Of a stretch of 64,000 bases of DNA, positions 1-11,810 are shown in pieces. The position numbers and the translations under genes were made by a program. The notes beneath the pieces were generated by a model. It searched no databases, was not told the DNA's origin, and saw only the letters and a program-made list of their open reading frames with translations. The first letter of the stretch is position 1; each line of letters starts with the position of its first letter. The DNA lies in the NCBI RefSeq assembly GCF_032062135.1, contig NC_092868.1, positions 45,077,603-45,141,602 on the forward strand, in the 5' to 3' direction. This DNA comes from Pyxicephalus adspersus. Taxonomy: Eukaryota; Chordata; Amphibia; Anura; Pyxicephalidae.

Positions 1-43
1 TGATTATACAATCAGCATGTAGCAAGTGTGGGCCAACTGAAGA

Positions 44-58
44 CCCCCCCCCCCCCCC
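44..58. repeat. poly-C tract
   Basis: Uninterrupted run of C. Similar runs occur near 1483-1501, 23980-23992 and 53107-53122. Length is likely unreliable in the assembly. Confidence 0.9.
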
Positions 59-87
59 GCCCATTTTTAAATGAGTTTGGTTTTGTG

Positions 88-265
88 CATTCAGGTTTAT
101 TTGTTTCCATCCCTCACCTCCTAGATTGTAAGCTCTTCGGGGTAGGGTCCTCCCCTCCTCCTGTGTCACTGTCTGTATTAGTCTGTCATTTGCAGCCCCT
201 GTTTAATGTACAGCGCTGCGTAATATGTTGGCGCTATATAAATCCTGTTTCATAATAATATTAAT
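88..265 (+). repeat. L2-like retroelement 3' tail
   Basis: Contains ATTGTAAGCTCTTCGGGG, then TGTACAGCGCTGCGTAATAT and an ATAATA tail. The order (TGTAAGCTC block, GCGCTGCGTAATATGTTGGCGC block, A/T microsatellite) recurs at 2075-2270, 4082-4376 and 6055-6358 and resembles the 3' end of L2-type LINEs or of SINEs that borrow an L2 tail. Family naming is from memory. Confidence 0.7.
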
Positions 266-635
266 TTCTGGAGGGTTTGGCTAAACGTGGCTAAGTTCAT
301 GAAACATTTGAGCCTTGGAAGAAATGCTGTCGTTCTGAAGCTGCACCACCTTACACAAAGAATGTCGATATTTTGACGCCAGCAGTAATTGTTGGCTTTG
401 GTAACAGAAGAGACAATCTTCACTTACAGAAAGATTTATTATTCTGCTGACAGATTGAAATCCCGTCACCTTTTATCCGGCTTCTTCACTTTTGTTGCAT
501 TCCTATTCCTACTTTGATTTCCTCCTGAGAAGTATGTAAAGCATCTGAACTTTGAGGCTGTATAGTATATTGACGTAAAAGTCTCAGAAGTCAATCAAAA
601 CACAAAAGAATACGATGGGGCCACATTTCTTGGGG
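266..635. other. no feature recognised
   Basis: Unique-looking AT-rich sequence. The short open frames have no recognisable protein signature. Confidence 0.6.
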
Positions 636-925
636 TACAGCTGTTGGACCAGTGTTCCATGGAACCCTAGGGCTCCTCCAGAGGTTGCTCCGGGTTCCTT
701 TAGCAATGAGCAGTTTGTGCCTCTCAGGTCAGTTTAAGTGACACCAATTACTTTTTTGGCTATTTGTAAGAGTGATATTCTTCCCACTGGCCAGCAATGT
801 AGGAGGCATTCATCCTACTGACCACCATGCTAATATACAATGACCTGCGTATATAGTAATTATAGCAGGAGTGCGCTGAAGACCTGAAAGGTATTGTAAG
901 GGTCCCCCCATGTTTTAGATCCAAC
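636..925 (+). mobile_element. MITE family B (hAT-like)
   Basis: Begins CCAGTGTTCCATGGAACCCT and contains GCCAGCAATGTAGGAGGCAT and TATAGTAATTATAGCAGG. The same order of blocks occurs at 3341-3862, 6955-7235 and 39635-39912 in reverse orientation and partially at 8780-8910. Better-kept copies end in GGTTGAGAAACACT, a hAT-type terminus (CAGTGTTTCTCAACC). No coding capacity. Confidence 0.65.
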
Positions 926-1159
926 AACATGATATTTGTATTGCCAAGAAATCTGGTATATAGGAGGGGCCACCACCAATCACCTTCCTACTGCCTCCTA
1001 GGCCTTGCTAATCTTGTAGCTACAATATTTCCCAGTCACCCGTGGTTATGATAAAAGTGAGATAAACACATTTTATAGTAATTCTGTATAGTTTTTTATT
1101 TATTATGTTACAAGTATACATATCATACATCAATATAAGAGTTGCATACAGTATGTTGT

Positions 1160-1602
1160 ACAGAACATGTACATTATTTTAATAAATGCAATTAGTATAG
1201 ATGTTTGTCTCAACATATTATTTGGCAGCACAGTGTCAGTTACTGTATAAAATCCTCATTGTGAGTTAATTGCAAACAAAGCAAAAAAAACTTCATGGAG
1301 CCTAGACATTCATTAACATCTGGAGGAAGCTGTGCTTTGATATGCAAAAAGAAAAAACTGCAGAGTTTGTCTTGGTCAATAAAGAGTTACAAGATGTTAC
1401 AGATCAGCTCAGCTCCTAAGATCACCCACAACCTCAGTTTTTAGCAAAACGATTTCTTCTGCAAGTCATGCAAACTTCAGCCCCCCCCCCCCCCCCCCCC
1501 CAATCAAACCTCTGTCCTGCATACAAGCAAGCAGGGAAGCCCGTTCGTATATAGGAGTTGTCTGTATGTCTGATGTCCTTAACTTGAGGACTATCTGTAT
1601 TT
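1160..1602 (+). mobile_element. MITE family E (Tc1/mariner-like)
   Basis: Shares long blocks (AATGCAATTAG...GATGTTTGTCTCAACA, CCTAGACATTCATTAA, TGCTTTGATATGCAAAAA, ATCACCCACAACCTCAG) with 17195-17505 and 47315-47672. The 47.3-kb copy starts after TA with CAGGTAGTCCCCGGTTTAC, and this copy ends with TCCTTAACTTGAGGACTATC, a plausible imperfect inverted terminus. A poly-C run interrupts it near 1483-1501. The superfamily is inference. Confidence 0.6.
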
Positions 1603-2074
1603 ATATTATACATTCTCCTTTTGGCCAGCAGATAGGGCTTGAGGTTGTACCTGCAAAAAACATTTCCACATGTAAAAAGTAGAAAAAAAGCCCATTGTTT
1701 ACAGTGCTCAATAGCTCAAAGTGAGATATTCTCAAATAAATAAATGAGTTAAATTAATGAAATTCGGAAGATATTTTTGCTTTGGTCTACAAGAAACTCT
1801 TCTTTTATATAAATGTATAAAAATTTGTGTTTGACTTGAATTTAGAAGTTGCATTGAGTAAATACAGCTGGAACAACCAATGTTTTGTGTGTCTTTCTTA
1901 TCAACCTGCAACATAAATCTCAATGTGAATGTTGTGCAGGGGGTGATTGTTTTATATACCCACTGTATATGCATAGGAATGACACTCCAAAAAATTGAGC
2001 AGATGGGAAATGTCCATAAATATTAAACAGGTATAAAATTAAGGCTTTGCAGATATTTTAATCATGGACCAACA
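1603..2074. other. no feature recognised
   Basis: AT-rich. The open frame on the minus strand at 1732-1974 has no recognisable similarity. Confidence 0.6.
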
Positions 2075-2270
2075 CTTTTATTATTATTATTAATAATATT
2101 ATTGTTATTATTATAATCAACAGGATTTATATAGTGCCATCATATAATTTAGCGCTGTACATTAAATAGGGGTTGGAAATGACAGACAGATACAGACAGT
2201 GACACTGGAGGAGAGGACCATGCCCCCAAGAGCTTACAATCTAGGAGGTGGGTAAGTAACACACAATAAC
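2075..2270 (-). repeat. L2-like 3' tail with ATT/AAT microsatellite
   Basis: Reverse-strand copy of the element at 88-265. The microsatellite tail (TTATTATTATT...) is at the left; GCGCTGTACATTAAATAGGG and AGAGCTTACAATCTAGGAGG follow. Confidence 0.75.
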
Positions 2271-2333
2271 ACATGTAGGCTGAATCATCCATTCAATAAC
2301 CAGATTCTCCAACAGCTACATTTCCCCACCTTG

Positions 2334-2558
2334 GGCCTGATTTATTAAAGCTCTCCAAGGCTGGAGAAGATACACTTTCATCAGTGAAGCTGGGTGATCC
2401 AACAAACCTGGAATAAATCTGGTCTAGGATTCAAAACATTTGCTAACAAATAGCAAATCATTTTGAAGAGATCCATTCCAGGTTTGCCGGGTCACCCAGC
2501 TTCACTTATGAAAGTGTATCTTCTCCAGGCTTGGAGAGCTTTAATAAATCAGGCCTCA
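2334..2558. mobile_element. palindromic MITE family A
   Basis: Near-perfect long inverted repeat. GGGCCTGATTTATTAAAGCT at the left is mirrored by AGCTTTAATAAATCAGGCCT at the right, with GTGAAGCTGGGTGATCCA mirrored by GGGTCACCCAGCTTCAC. The centre is TTTGCTAACAAATAGCAAAT. The most frequent element of the window: see also 10257, 11811, 31874, 32298, 42271 and 56399. Non-coding. Confidence 0.85.
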
Positions 2559-3340
2559 TAGATTACAGCTGATTGGCTGATGTTCCAGAATTTAGAATGT
2601 TTGGTGGAGCGATCCTTTAAATTTGAATTCTCCTAAATCCAAAGGGCCCCGGGGCCTCCAGTGATCTTCTCTCTCATCTCTGCCATCCATCAACACTCAA
2701 CTGCATTAAAAAAAAATCCATTATACAAGATTCTCACTTGTTTGCTAATTCTTTATTCTCCTGCCAAGAGAGTTCCTAAAATTGATGTATTTTTAGGTTC
2801 ACTAAGTTAGAGCGTGTATTTATAGATCTGTGTTTATGTGCCAGAAACAGTGCAGAAATCTGCCTGGGGTATAGTAAATCAATGCCGTAAGACTTGCAGA
2901 CTCACAGAAGAAAAACATTGTCAGGACTTGAAGCAGAGACTTGAAGATTTACAGGTGACAAATGGTCAGAGAAGTTTTATACAGAGTATTACCTACAAGT
3001 TCCATATGGGGGGTTAGCTGTGGGCTTAGCTGCTCTTTCCGTTACTTCATTGTGAATCTCTGTAAATATTCTGATATCATTTGCTGAACAAGACCATAAT
3101 TCTGTGAGTACTGTATAGTGTTCCTAATATACATCTTGCTGAGCTCTACTTCTACCTAAACTCCCCACAGAATCCAAATAGCATCACTTTTACCTTTTCT
3201 GTAAAAATATTGTGAACTCCTGACCATCCCACCTACCTCTATACCCAAAAATAGGTGGGCATCCCGACAAATATTTAATTCAGGTATTTCTGGTGAAGGA
3301 TGTGGTTATGCTACTGAATACCATGACATTTTAGAGAAGT
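2559..3340. other. no feature recognised
   Basis: No gene, RNA gene or repeated block recognised. Confidence 0.55.
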
Positions 3341-3862
3341 CTTTCTCAACTTTTTTAACATGGGGAAACTTTTTGGATCTTGGATCTTTGGATCAGCTCT
3401 AAATATTATATCCACATATTTTGTTTATTTTATAAGGCTGGTAGTCCCCATTACCAAGAGAATGTAAGGTACAATTTTGAGGATGAATTGCTGCACAGTG
3501 CATGCAACTGCTGGGGTTGGTGAGGGCTTATTTCAGGGCTTATTTCAGAGCTTATTTTCTGTTTGCTAGGAATACTAAAATGCATGAAAATCTAGAAGCT
3601 GTTGGAAACCCCGAAAATATCATTCAGGTTTTAAGGGACCCCTGCTATAATTATTATATACATAGCTCATAGTATATTAGTAAGGTGGTCAGGAGAAAGA
3701 ATGCCTCTTACATTGTTGTCCAGTTGGATCAATATTAACTCTTATAGATAGCCAAAAAGATCATTGGTGTCTCTGATAACTGACCTGAGAGGTGCAAAAA
3801 ATGTTCATTTCTTAAAGGAACCCCTAGAAATTTCTTGGGGAACCCTGGTTTTCATGGAACTC
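3341..3862 (-). mobile_element. MITE family B, diverged, with extra internal sequence
   Basis: Starts TCTTTCTCAACTTTTTTAAC and contains GACCCCTGCTATAATTATTA, GATAGCCAAAAAGATCATTG and GGAACCCCTAGAAATTTC, matching the reverse of 636-925. About 200 bp of extra sequence sits after the left end. Confidence 0.55.
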
Positions 3863-4081
3863 TGTGCAGAATGCCAGCCCAATGAAGACAAGGTTTGATG
3901 AGTTTGGTGTGCAACAATTCAAGTAAGGGCTTTGACTCTTTGGGCATATTATGCACAACAGATATTCTTTCTTAACATCAATCTTTGACCTCACAAATGC
4001 AGAAAATTTTGGTAAGGTCCTTGGATGAATAGCAAACATCTACAATGTTACACAATACGTCCAGCTGAATACAATAAACTA

Positions 4082-4376
4082 CTACAACCTCTTAGACTGC
4101 AAGCTCTATTGGACAGGGTCCCCTCCTCCTCCTGTGTCATTAATATTATTAAGCAGGATTTTTATAGTGCCAACATATTACGCAGCTCTGTACATTAAAT
4201 AGGGGCTGCAAATGACCAACAGATACAGACAGTGACAAAGGAGGAAGAGAGGACCATGCCCTGAAGAACTTACAATCTAAGAGATTCTTTGTACTTGCAT
4301 TATGTGCTCTTCAACACCTGTTTATTGTACAGCGCTGCATAGTATGTTGGCACCTTTAGGTTATTATTATAGCTAT
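4082..4376 (+). repeat. L2-like tail split by an opposite-strand copy
   Basis: Outer copy: TTAGACTGCAAGCTC...CTCCTCCTGTGTCAT (4082-4140) resumes near 4290 and ends with TTGTACAGCGCTGCATAGTA then TTATTATTATA. It is interrupted by the inverted copy at 4137-4285. Confidence 0.65.
4137..4285 (-). repeat. inverted L2-like tail inserted in a copy of itself
   Basis: Reads TTAATATTATTAAGCAGGAT, AGCTCTGTACATTAAATAGG and AACTTACAATCTAAGAG, the reverse orientation of the flanking outer copy. Confidence 0.65.
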
Positions 4377-5395
4377 ATTATGACCTGGATGACTCAGAAC
4401 CTTCAAAAACCAGGGAGACGATCAATTTTTCTAGCTCAGATCTGCTGTAATGTGAGATATTGGAGGGTCCAGATCTCCTTGTCCCTAGCCAGTCTTGTAT
4501 TTACTCTGCTGACCATTGTCACACTGAAGCCTTTTGTTCTTGTTTGCCCCTGGTGGTGGGGGCTGGTGATCACAGCTTGGTGTCACTCTGCAGCAAAGTA
4601 GTCCGTTAGTTACTGGGGTCACTTCCCATCGTCTAAAGACCAGATGTGCCTTAGACTCCAGGAAATCCTGCATCACCTACCACTTTTACAGGACCTCCTA
4701 ATATAGAATTTAAGAAAATAAGTTTGCTCCCAATTCTACACAAGAATATACATGAATAAAGATATTCGGACCTGCGTGGTCACTTCCCGACACTAACTCA
4801 CAGCCAAGCATTTTTGATGCAGGGTAAATAATCATTTACATTACACAACTCAATGCTAAAAAAGACAAATTGATGTTTGTTTAAAGAATACACTTTGTGA
4901 ATGTTTTTTTACAATTGTTTATAAAAATAGCTGTGGAGTGCTGACCAGATACCATTGCGTGTGCCATAAAGAGCTTTAGTGAAGTGATGAATTGCTATAA
5001 AAAGCATATAAATCAGCCAGTTCTCATTTCATATCAGGGAAACACCCTGATTCCTGGCTGGAAATTGTACATATTTGTCCTCATTCCCTCCATAAATTTT
5101 TTTTTCTAAATCTGATTGTAAGTTCAAAATCTCCTTAAGAAAATGTTACACAATTGCAAGACATTTGGGATTCATGGAAGCGTATTTAGCATGCTTGGTA
5201 CTACGCATTTCACATCATTCTGCCTCCCTGCATGCACTGCCCTTCTGAACTTACAACAAGTATGCAGATAAGGTTCTATCTTTTCCATTTTTTTTCTTGA
5301 TATGTTTCAGGTCAGTGACTCACACATTCACTACGTCTCCGTGTGTTGCCGCGTGTGGATTATTGTGCAGTATTTCTTGCATTAAAATGCAACTA
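4377..5395. other. no feature recognised
   Basis: Short open frames only (for example 4302-4601 +, which overlaps the repeat). No protein signature. Confidence 0.5.
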
Positions 5396-5399
5396 AACC

Positions 5400-5720
5400 T
5401 TTAAAATACAAGTTTACAACCAGCCAGGTATTGAAGAAGGGACATTTTTAATTTGCACTCACCTGTCCCTTTTCCATCAGAAGTACGACCATGTTTATCC
5501 GCTCCATGTTCAGAAGTTGGATGTTAGGCCATGTTGGTTGGGACAACATAAATCCTAAGCATGTGCATGAAGTCCGGATACCCAGCATATTCCAACATCC
5601 TACCTTCTAGAAAAAGAACAGGCAGGTAAGTATGTTTATTGCTAAAGGGACAATGCCTGTTACCTTCTGCAAATAAAAATTCAGCCTGCTCACAATTTTT
5701 AATTGTGAAACCGTGTTTCT
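5400..5720. repeat. interspersed repeat family F, partial
   Basis: Contains AAAGGGACAATGCCTGTTAC and CTTCTGCAAATAAAAATTCA followed by CACAATTTTTAATTGTG. Related blocks occur at 15280-15390 and 27880-28040, and more distantly in the CTTACCTTTA...TTGCACTG elements at 9855-10190 and 24570-24895. Type unknown. Confidence 0.4.
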
Positions 5721-6054
5721 GCTTTATTATGTGTTGTGTTAAAGAAACCTATTAATTTTGAATACAAAATCACAACACTTCATATAATAAATAGATTGCT
5801 CTTCACAGAGCTTGTGGGGGCATCAAATTATGGCAGAATTTCCTTTATGGAGCTTGGTGGACATGGGACACTGTTAGGCAAAAGCTCGCTTCTAAATGAG
5901 ATCAGGGGATGAACTGCTGGCCAGTCCAGGGTTTAAGATATAGAAAAGCCGAGTGATTCGTAGTAGTATGTAAAAAGTTCAATTCTGCAACTCAGATGAT
6001 GGTACAACTGACCTTATCCATTATGTGGTGATGGAGGATCTCCTAATTCTTCTA

Positions 6055-6358
6055 TTATTTTGTTAACTAATTTTTTTATAGCACCGACATATTACAGAGC
6101 GCTGTACAAAGTCCATAGTCATATCACTAGCTGTCTCTCAAAAGAGCTAACAATCTAATGTCCCTACTATCGACATATGTTTTTAATACAGTACAAGATC
6201 ATTTTCTGGGAGAAGCCAATTAATTTAACTGCATGTTTTTGGTATGTGGGAGAAAACCCACACAAACAACAGGAGAACATAACATCCTGGCCAAGATTTG
6301 AACCTGGGACCTAGCGCTGCAAAGACCGGAATGCTAACCACTGAGCCACCACGCAACT
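6055..6358 (-). mobile_element. tRNA-derived SINE with L2-like tail
   Basis: Read on the minus strand, the 5' head has a pol III A-box-like TGGCTCAGTGGTTAGCAT and a B-box-like GGTTCAAATCT about 30 bases on. The body contains GTGGGTTTTCTCCCACATAC and ATGCAGTTAAATTAATTGGC. The tail has ATTAGATTGTTAGCTCTTTT and TGTACAGCGCTCTGTAATAT, the same block as the stand-alone L2-like tails. Box spacing and tail sharing fit a tRNA-head SINE mobilised by an L2-type LINE. Confidence 0.75.
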
Positions 6359-6543
6359 AATAATTTGGTGTCTACAAGCAATTTATTTACTATACAAAGG
6401 ACCTTATCAGTGTGGATACGATACATACAACATTATTTTTGTGTAATCTACATGATTTAACCAGAACCTATTACTACATTATATCATCCCTTGAGTTTTA
6501 ACTGCATTTAAATCTGATGAAGCAGACTTTGTTCTGCGAAATG

Positions 6544-6570
6544 CATCATCATCATCATCATCATCATCAA
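6544..6570. repeat. (CAT)n microsatellite
   Basis: About nine perfect CAT/ATC units. Confidence 0.95.
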
Positions 6571-6694
6571 TCCAATCTCTGAGATCTGGCATATAAATCC
6601 ATTATATCTCTGCAAACATCATTGGTCATACATCTGATACATGCTGGGTGATAGGAACCTTTACAGTATGTTATGTTTTTACTGGTAACCTAAA

Positions 6695-6815
6695 AACCCT
6701 TTTTTCGCCTTCCTCTTGACCAACTATGTCTATAGGGTTTTATATCTGGGATATGTTTATTTCCCTAGTGGTTGAACTTGATGGACTTTTTTCAACCTAA
6801 CCTACTATGTACTAA
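6695..6815 (+). repeat. interspersed repeat fragment
   Basis: TTCGCCTTCCTCTTGACCAA, GGGTTTTATATCTGGG and GGTTGAACTTGATGGACTTT resemble blocks at 15720-15870 and 27470-27640 and the reverse strand at 31400-31600. Class not identified. Confidence 0.5.
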
Positions 6816-6954
6816 ATAAAGAAATGTAATTTTAACAGTATGGTGTAGGTGTTTAAAAAAGCCCAATTTTGTGGGTGCCCCAATACCAAATGAAGAAAAA
6901 GAAAGGGTCCTGGTTCTGTGCCAGAAGGGCTGTGCAGTGTGAGCTTTGGACTGG

Positions 6955-7235
6955 ATCAGAGTTCCTTAAACTTTTTTTTATCATAGAGGAACCCTTGAAA
7001 TAACTTTCAGGTCTTCAGGTAACCCCTACTATAATTACTATATCACAGCTTCCAGAAAATTAGCATTGTGGTCATTGGGAAGAATGGCTCTTATATTGCT
7101 GGTCATTGGGAAGAATGTCACACTTACAGATAGCCAAAAAGCTAAACCTGAGCGGCACAGATTGCTCATTGCCCCAGGAACCTCTGGAGGAACCCTAGTG
7201 CTCCACAAATCCCTGGTTGAGAAACACTGGACTGG
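6955..7235 (-). mobile_element. MITE family B
   Basis: Reverse copy of 636-925. AACCCCTACTATAATTACTA, GATAGCCAAAAAGCT, GGAACCTCTGGAGGAACCCT and terminal CTGGTTGAGAAACACTGG. It contains a short internal tandem duplication of GGTCATTGGGAAGAATG. Confidence 0.7.
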
Positions 7236-8779
7236 ACGGAGAGATTGAAAACCATCTGGCAGGTAAAATGGCTCTCATGTATATTCTTCCCCAGCCTGAA
7301 GTTCAGCTTTTTGTCTTTGACAAATGTTTTAGTCTATTAAAAAATGTAAGGTTCATCTTAGCAGATATATCACTTTTTTTCCAGAACTCTTGCCAAGAGA
7401 GGTAATAACTGTAGTAGGAACCAGACAAGTCAATATTCTAAGAGAAATGTCTGACTTTGTTATCCTCTGGAATTTGAAAGCTTAGGGAAACGAGTTGTAA
7501 AAACGATATATAAAAACGTTTACCATTAAAGCAAAAATCCCTCCGGAGAAGGGCAGCCAGGTACTTTCTGCAGTAGAAGTCAGAAACAGATTTCATGTGT
7601 GTCTAAACTCCATGGAGCGAGTGTTTAGATAGCCGTAAAATATTGGTCATGGCATTAGTCATAGTTTAGTGAATAGAACTAACAAGCTTGGATAATAAAA
7701 GACTGTGGGAGGTATGTAAATGTCATGGATAAGCACCGAATTTTTCAAATGCGGGAAATCAGCCTTTGCTTTTCAACAAAATAATCTCTTTCCTCAGACT
7801 GACCTAAAATTCTGTATTTAAATCATGGGTTTGAAAGCCATCTGCTGAAGTGTTGTGTGACCAATGATTCAAAAAGAACTCCACTGTCCATTAAATATAA
7901 TATACCATAACATATATATTAGTTTAAAGTTGGGCTCTGTGGAACAGAGGTTGAATCGGGTATTTACAATAGATTCCTTGCTGGCCGTTTTAAATGTCAC
8001 CAGGTATCTTTTTGGTAATTCGTAAGGGAAGAAAAGTAGTGATATACCAAGAGGGGATGTGAAATTGTACAAATTGTATAGAGTTGCCAAGCCTAGGTTT
8101 AACGAATAAAAAAGGAAAGAAGCAAAGAAGGCTTTTTTGGCAATAAAAATAACTGATATTTTACAACATAAAGACTTGTTACATATTCTCAACTAAACAT
8201 AGTTCAACTATGGTAGATAAACAAAAAAGAAATGTAGTAACCAATGTTACATATCACATGGGATCATAATGTTATTTGTAAGAATTGCCTCTTTTACGAC
8301 GCGTTTTCTCAATTGCTTCATCAGGGGAATCAGAGACCCAAGCTGGTAGTTGGTGGTTGCTGATCAAAGGAATGGTATGAAGAAGAGTTGGTACACTAGG
8401 TGATTAGGTGTAGAGATATAAGGAGGCTCAGAATAATTCACAATTGTATTACATAATTCTGTTATACCTTAACTGAGAATGGATTCAATTTTCAGTTGAT
8501 GTAATGGGAGTCCTTTTTGAGTAATTGGACAATGGCTATCTTGCTAGGTAACCAATGCAAAGGAAAATTGTTAGGATCCGTTGTTGAAGCTGGATAATCA
8601 CGCCTTGAGAAAGATGAATTATCAGTTTGGAAAAAGCTGAATAGATGCCCCCAAAAATATCAGGTGAGTTCAAAGAGGCAGGATAAAGAAATTCAATAAA
8701 GATTTATAGGATGGTATATATATAATAAAGCGTTGGTGGAGAGTTGGAAGGATGGGATACCAGCAGCCAGCCTCAAAGG
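7236..8779. other. no gene; one repeat motif
   Basis: A 107-codon minus-strand frame at 7869-8192 has no recognisable signature and is likely chance. Near 8297-8333 the minus strand reads CTGATGAAGCAATTGAGAAA followed by ACGCG, the same motif as on the + strand at 25934-25964 in an L1-type 3' region, so this may be an L1 3' end in reverse. Confidence 0.45.
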
Positions 8780-8910
8780 AACTTTTTAATGACCAATGAC
8801 CAGCAATGTAAGAGGCATTCCTCCCAGTGACCAACATGCTAATATACCATAAACTATGGACATAGTCATTATAGTAGGGATTCACTAAGACCTGGAAGAT
8901 TTTTCAAGAG
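8780..8910 (+). mobile_element. MITE family B, partial
   Basis: GACCAGCAATGTAAGAGGCA, CCAACATGCTAATATAC and GTCATTATAGTAGGGATTCA match the middle of 636-925. Ends are missing. Confidence 0.6.
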
Positions 8911-9854
8911 TTCAAAGGGTATAGATTTTCACACATTTTAGTATTTCTAACAAGCAGATAATGAGCTCGGAAATATGCCATCCCCAACCTCCGCAGCCGC
9001 AGGCACCATGGAGCAATTCATCCTTAAAATTGCAGCTCACCTTCTCCTGGTACTTGACCCTGCCATGTTTTAATATAAATAAGCAGCAGGTGCCTTAAGC
9101 TGTACAACCCATACAGAACCAGATTTGAAAGTCCTTTAAAGCTAAACGTTGGCTTTAATTTAAAACTGGTGTTTCATTTTACCTAGGCTATTATAAGAGT
9201 ATCCCCTGAATGCAGCTACATTTCATGCATTAGTATCATGACCTACAACCGACAGATGTGACTGCTGTCCTGCCCATTTCCATAGCACAGCTTAGATCAT
9301 GGGGGAATCACATGGAAGGAAAAACGAAGCATATTTTTCATTAGGCATCACGGTCAGCTGGATTACCAATGAAGACTCACATTTACCACCAAAGTATGTT
9401 TGACGTATATACACGGCCGCACATCTCTGGGCTCACCTCTGTTTTTGATTTCTTATGGGAGAAGTGTTAAATGAGGACAACACATCTTATTCCTTGGGAT
9501 TCATGGCAATCACTAGAAAACACATTCCATGGAGAAACAACACTGACTCAGAGTTTCTCTAAATACGGCTTTCACTTGTCAGGGAAACTGTCTAGCACTA
9601 ATATCTTCCACAGGATTAAAGAAGTTCTATTTACTCCCTAAAAGCTTTTTAAAGTGAACCTGTCATCAGATGTGTGTGAAGATTAAGTGACACGTAACCT
9701 TTAAAGGTAGGTTGGGGAAACCAATTTTTAATTGGTTAATTTAGCTGTGAAAATCCTATTAATTTTCACAATTTTGCTAATTTAATTCACAAAACTAATT
9801 GTAAAGCTATATTACTATATAGCACTATATTGTAGCGTTTAGGATTTAAAGCGG
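8911..9854. other. no feature recognised
   Basis: No gene or clear repeat. Confidence 0.5.
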
Positions 9855-10190
9855 AATAAATACTTACCTTTACTTTAGAAGAGCCCTCAATCCCTCCACA
9901 ATAGAAGTCCATTAGGTCCCATGCCATCTCAGCTTTATTCTTCTTCGCAGCACAGATCGGACAGTGGGCACAGCCATATTCGTTCATCTTCTGCTTACGT
10001 CACCCAATTTTGCACTGCGCAGTCACGAGTTTGTTTGGTGTTTCCTCCTGAAAATGTAAAGGAAAAAGTGCTGATCCCACTGCACATGTGTGAGAGTGGG
10101 CACTTTTTTTTATACATTCCAGGAAAGAATCGTATGCCTGATCCCTGGCGTATTCCGATGGAGCAGTCTAAAGCCCCCTAGGATATGAGA
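9855..10190. repeat. interspersed repeat related to 24570-24895
   Basis: ACTTACCTTTACTTTAGAAG, CACCCAATTTTGCACTGCGC and AGTCACGAG correspond in order to ACTTACCTTTAATCCC and CCGATCTTGCACTGTGCAGG at 24.6-24.8 kb. No protein recognised. Confidence 0.45.
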
Positions 10191-10256
10191 ACCAAGTTTC
10201 CAAGAGCCTGCAGGTTTCCCCATCAGTTTTTACCACCATGAAGGTAAAGACAGAAT

Positions 10257-10425
10257 GGGCCTGATTTATTAAATCTCTCCAAGACAGGAAAGGATACACT
10301 TTCATCAGCGAAGCTGGGTGATCCAGTAAACCTGGAATGGATTACTTTAACGTCATTTGCTATTTATTAGCAAATAATTTTAATGCTGGACCAGATCCAT
10401 TCCAGGTTTGCTGAAATCCCAATTA
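10257..10425. mobile_element. MITE family A, right end truncated
   Basis: GGGCCTGATTTATTAAATCT...GGTGATCCAGTAAACC...ATTCCAGGTTTGCTG; then homology stops and the mirror terminus is absent. Confidence 0.75.
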
Positions 10426-11227
10426 ATATATCAAATTGGGGTCCCAATGAAGGGGATATATATGGGTTGGTGATTGGTATATTACACACATGACCAGAAT
10501 GCATGGGAGCAAAAAACAATCTATGACAGCATCCCTTACATATGTGTTTCATTGTACTTAGCTGCAGCTCTTTGCAAAACTTGTATCGTGTAATGATTAA
10601 TCTTCCTCTTTCTCTGTGGCTTGGAGGTGAGCCAGATTAATATGCTTTGGACATTGGAAAGACACTATCAGGATGGAAGTATATTAATCTGCCAGATGAA
10701 CAGCCAAACTGCTGCAATATATCAGTCTATCAGGGCCTGGCGGTGTATATGTTTAAAGATCAGTCCCAGCTTCAGTAGCATAAGAAGCGGTGGGATCTAT
10801 CACCTCCTAGGTACAGTAGGTCCTGGGTATTGGAGCCAATATAGGGCTGACAAGGGCAGTGGCGTTAGACCTGTAATGGAACAGACAGCAAACTGTAATA
10901 AGTGGTCTGGGGACTGGATGAGGCCTGAGGGCCACAAGTTGGACAGAACTGTATGATAGAATACACTCACATTTCCTATTTTTCTATACCCAGTGATACT
11001 TAGAAATGATTGTCAGCTGTGTGTAGACAAATTGCATTAATGTTTTGTCTTCCTTTCCTGACCTAAACTTAACAGATCAACTCCTAACAAGATGAATACC
11101 TAACTATTCCAGGGATTGCAGCCTCTGCTGTTTGTTTACATCCGTACATTATTCTGAGTGCACCTGCACAATAGTCCCAAATGGACTTGAATTGGATTGT
11201 CTCCTGAACGTCCACAGCCTTTGCACA
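10426..11227. other. no feature recognised
   Basis: The open frame at 10621-10956 (+) has no identifiable domain. Confidence 0.5.
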
Positions 11228-11808
11228 CATCTATAGATGGCAGAGACAGCAAACATGCTATATAAGATTGTCAGGGACAAGTGGTGCTCAGAGGCTGCAA
11301 ACATGATACAAGAGATGGTCAGAGACTGCAAACATGATACAAGAGATGGTCAGAGACNNNNNNNNNNNNNNNNNNNNNNNNNNNNNNNNNNNNNNNNNNN
11401 NNNNNNNNNNNNNNNNNNNNGCAAACATGATACAAGAGATGGTCAGAGACTGCAAACATGATACAAGCTATTGTCAGAGACTGCAAACATGATACAAGCA
11501 ATGGTCAGAGACTGCAAACATGATACAAGAGATAATCAGAGACTGCAAACATGATACAAGCGATGATAAGAGACTGCAAACATGAAAAAAGAGATTGTCA
11601 GAGACTGCAAACATGATACAAGAGATGGTCAGAGACTGCAAACAGTCTATCAGGGACTGAAAACATGCTGCAAGTGATATGGTCATACAAGATATGGTCA
11701 GACAGTGCAAACATGCCAAATATATAAATTACTCCATGCTACAAGAGATGGTCAGAAACTGTAAGAATGCAGAAGGAAATCAGATACCATGGATAAACAT
11801 TCTACAAT
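11228..11808 (+). repeat. 31-bp tandem array, left part
   Basis: Unit (TG)CAAACATGATACAAGAGATG followed by GTCAGAGAC, period 31 bp, best conserved at 11296-11640. Copies degrade toward both ends. A 63-base gap (N, 11358-11420) lies within it. Units are contiguous without spacers, so this is not a CRISPR array. Confidence 0.9.
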
Positions 11809-11810
11809 AC

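Noticed and set aside
7869..8192. 107-codon minus-strand frame
   Set aside because: No motif, no partner exon, AT-driven hydrophobic composition; near an L1-like 3' motif.
11228..11808. Regular 31-bp repeats as a possible CRISPR array
   Set aside because: Units are directly contiguous with no unique spacers, and the context is a vertebrate nuclear genome.
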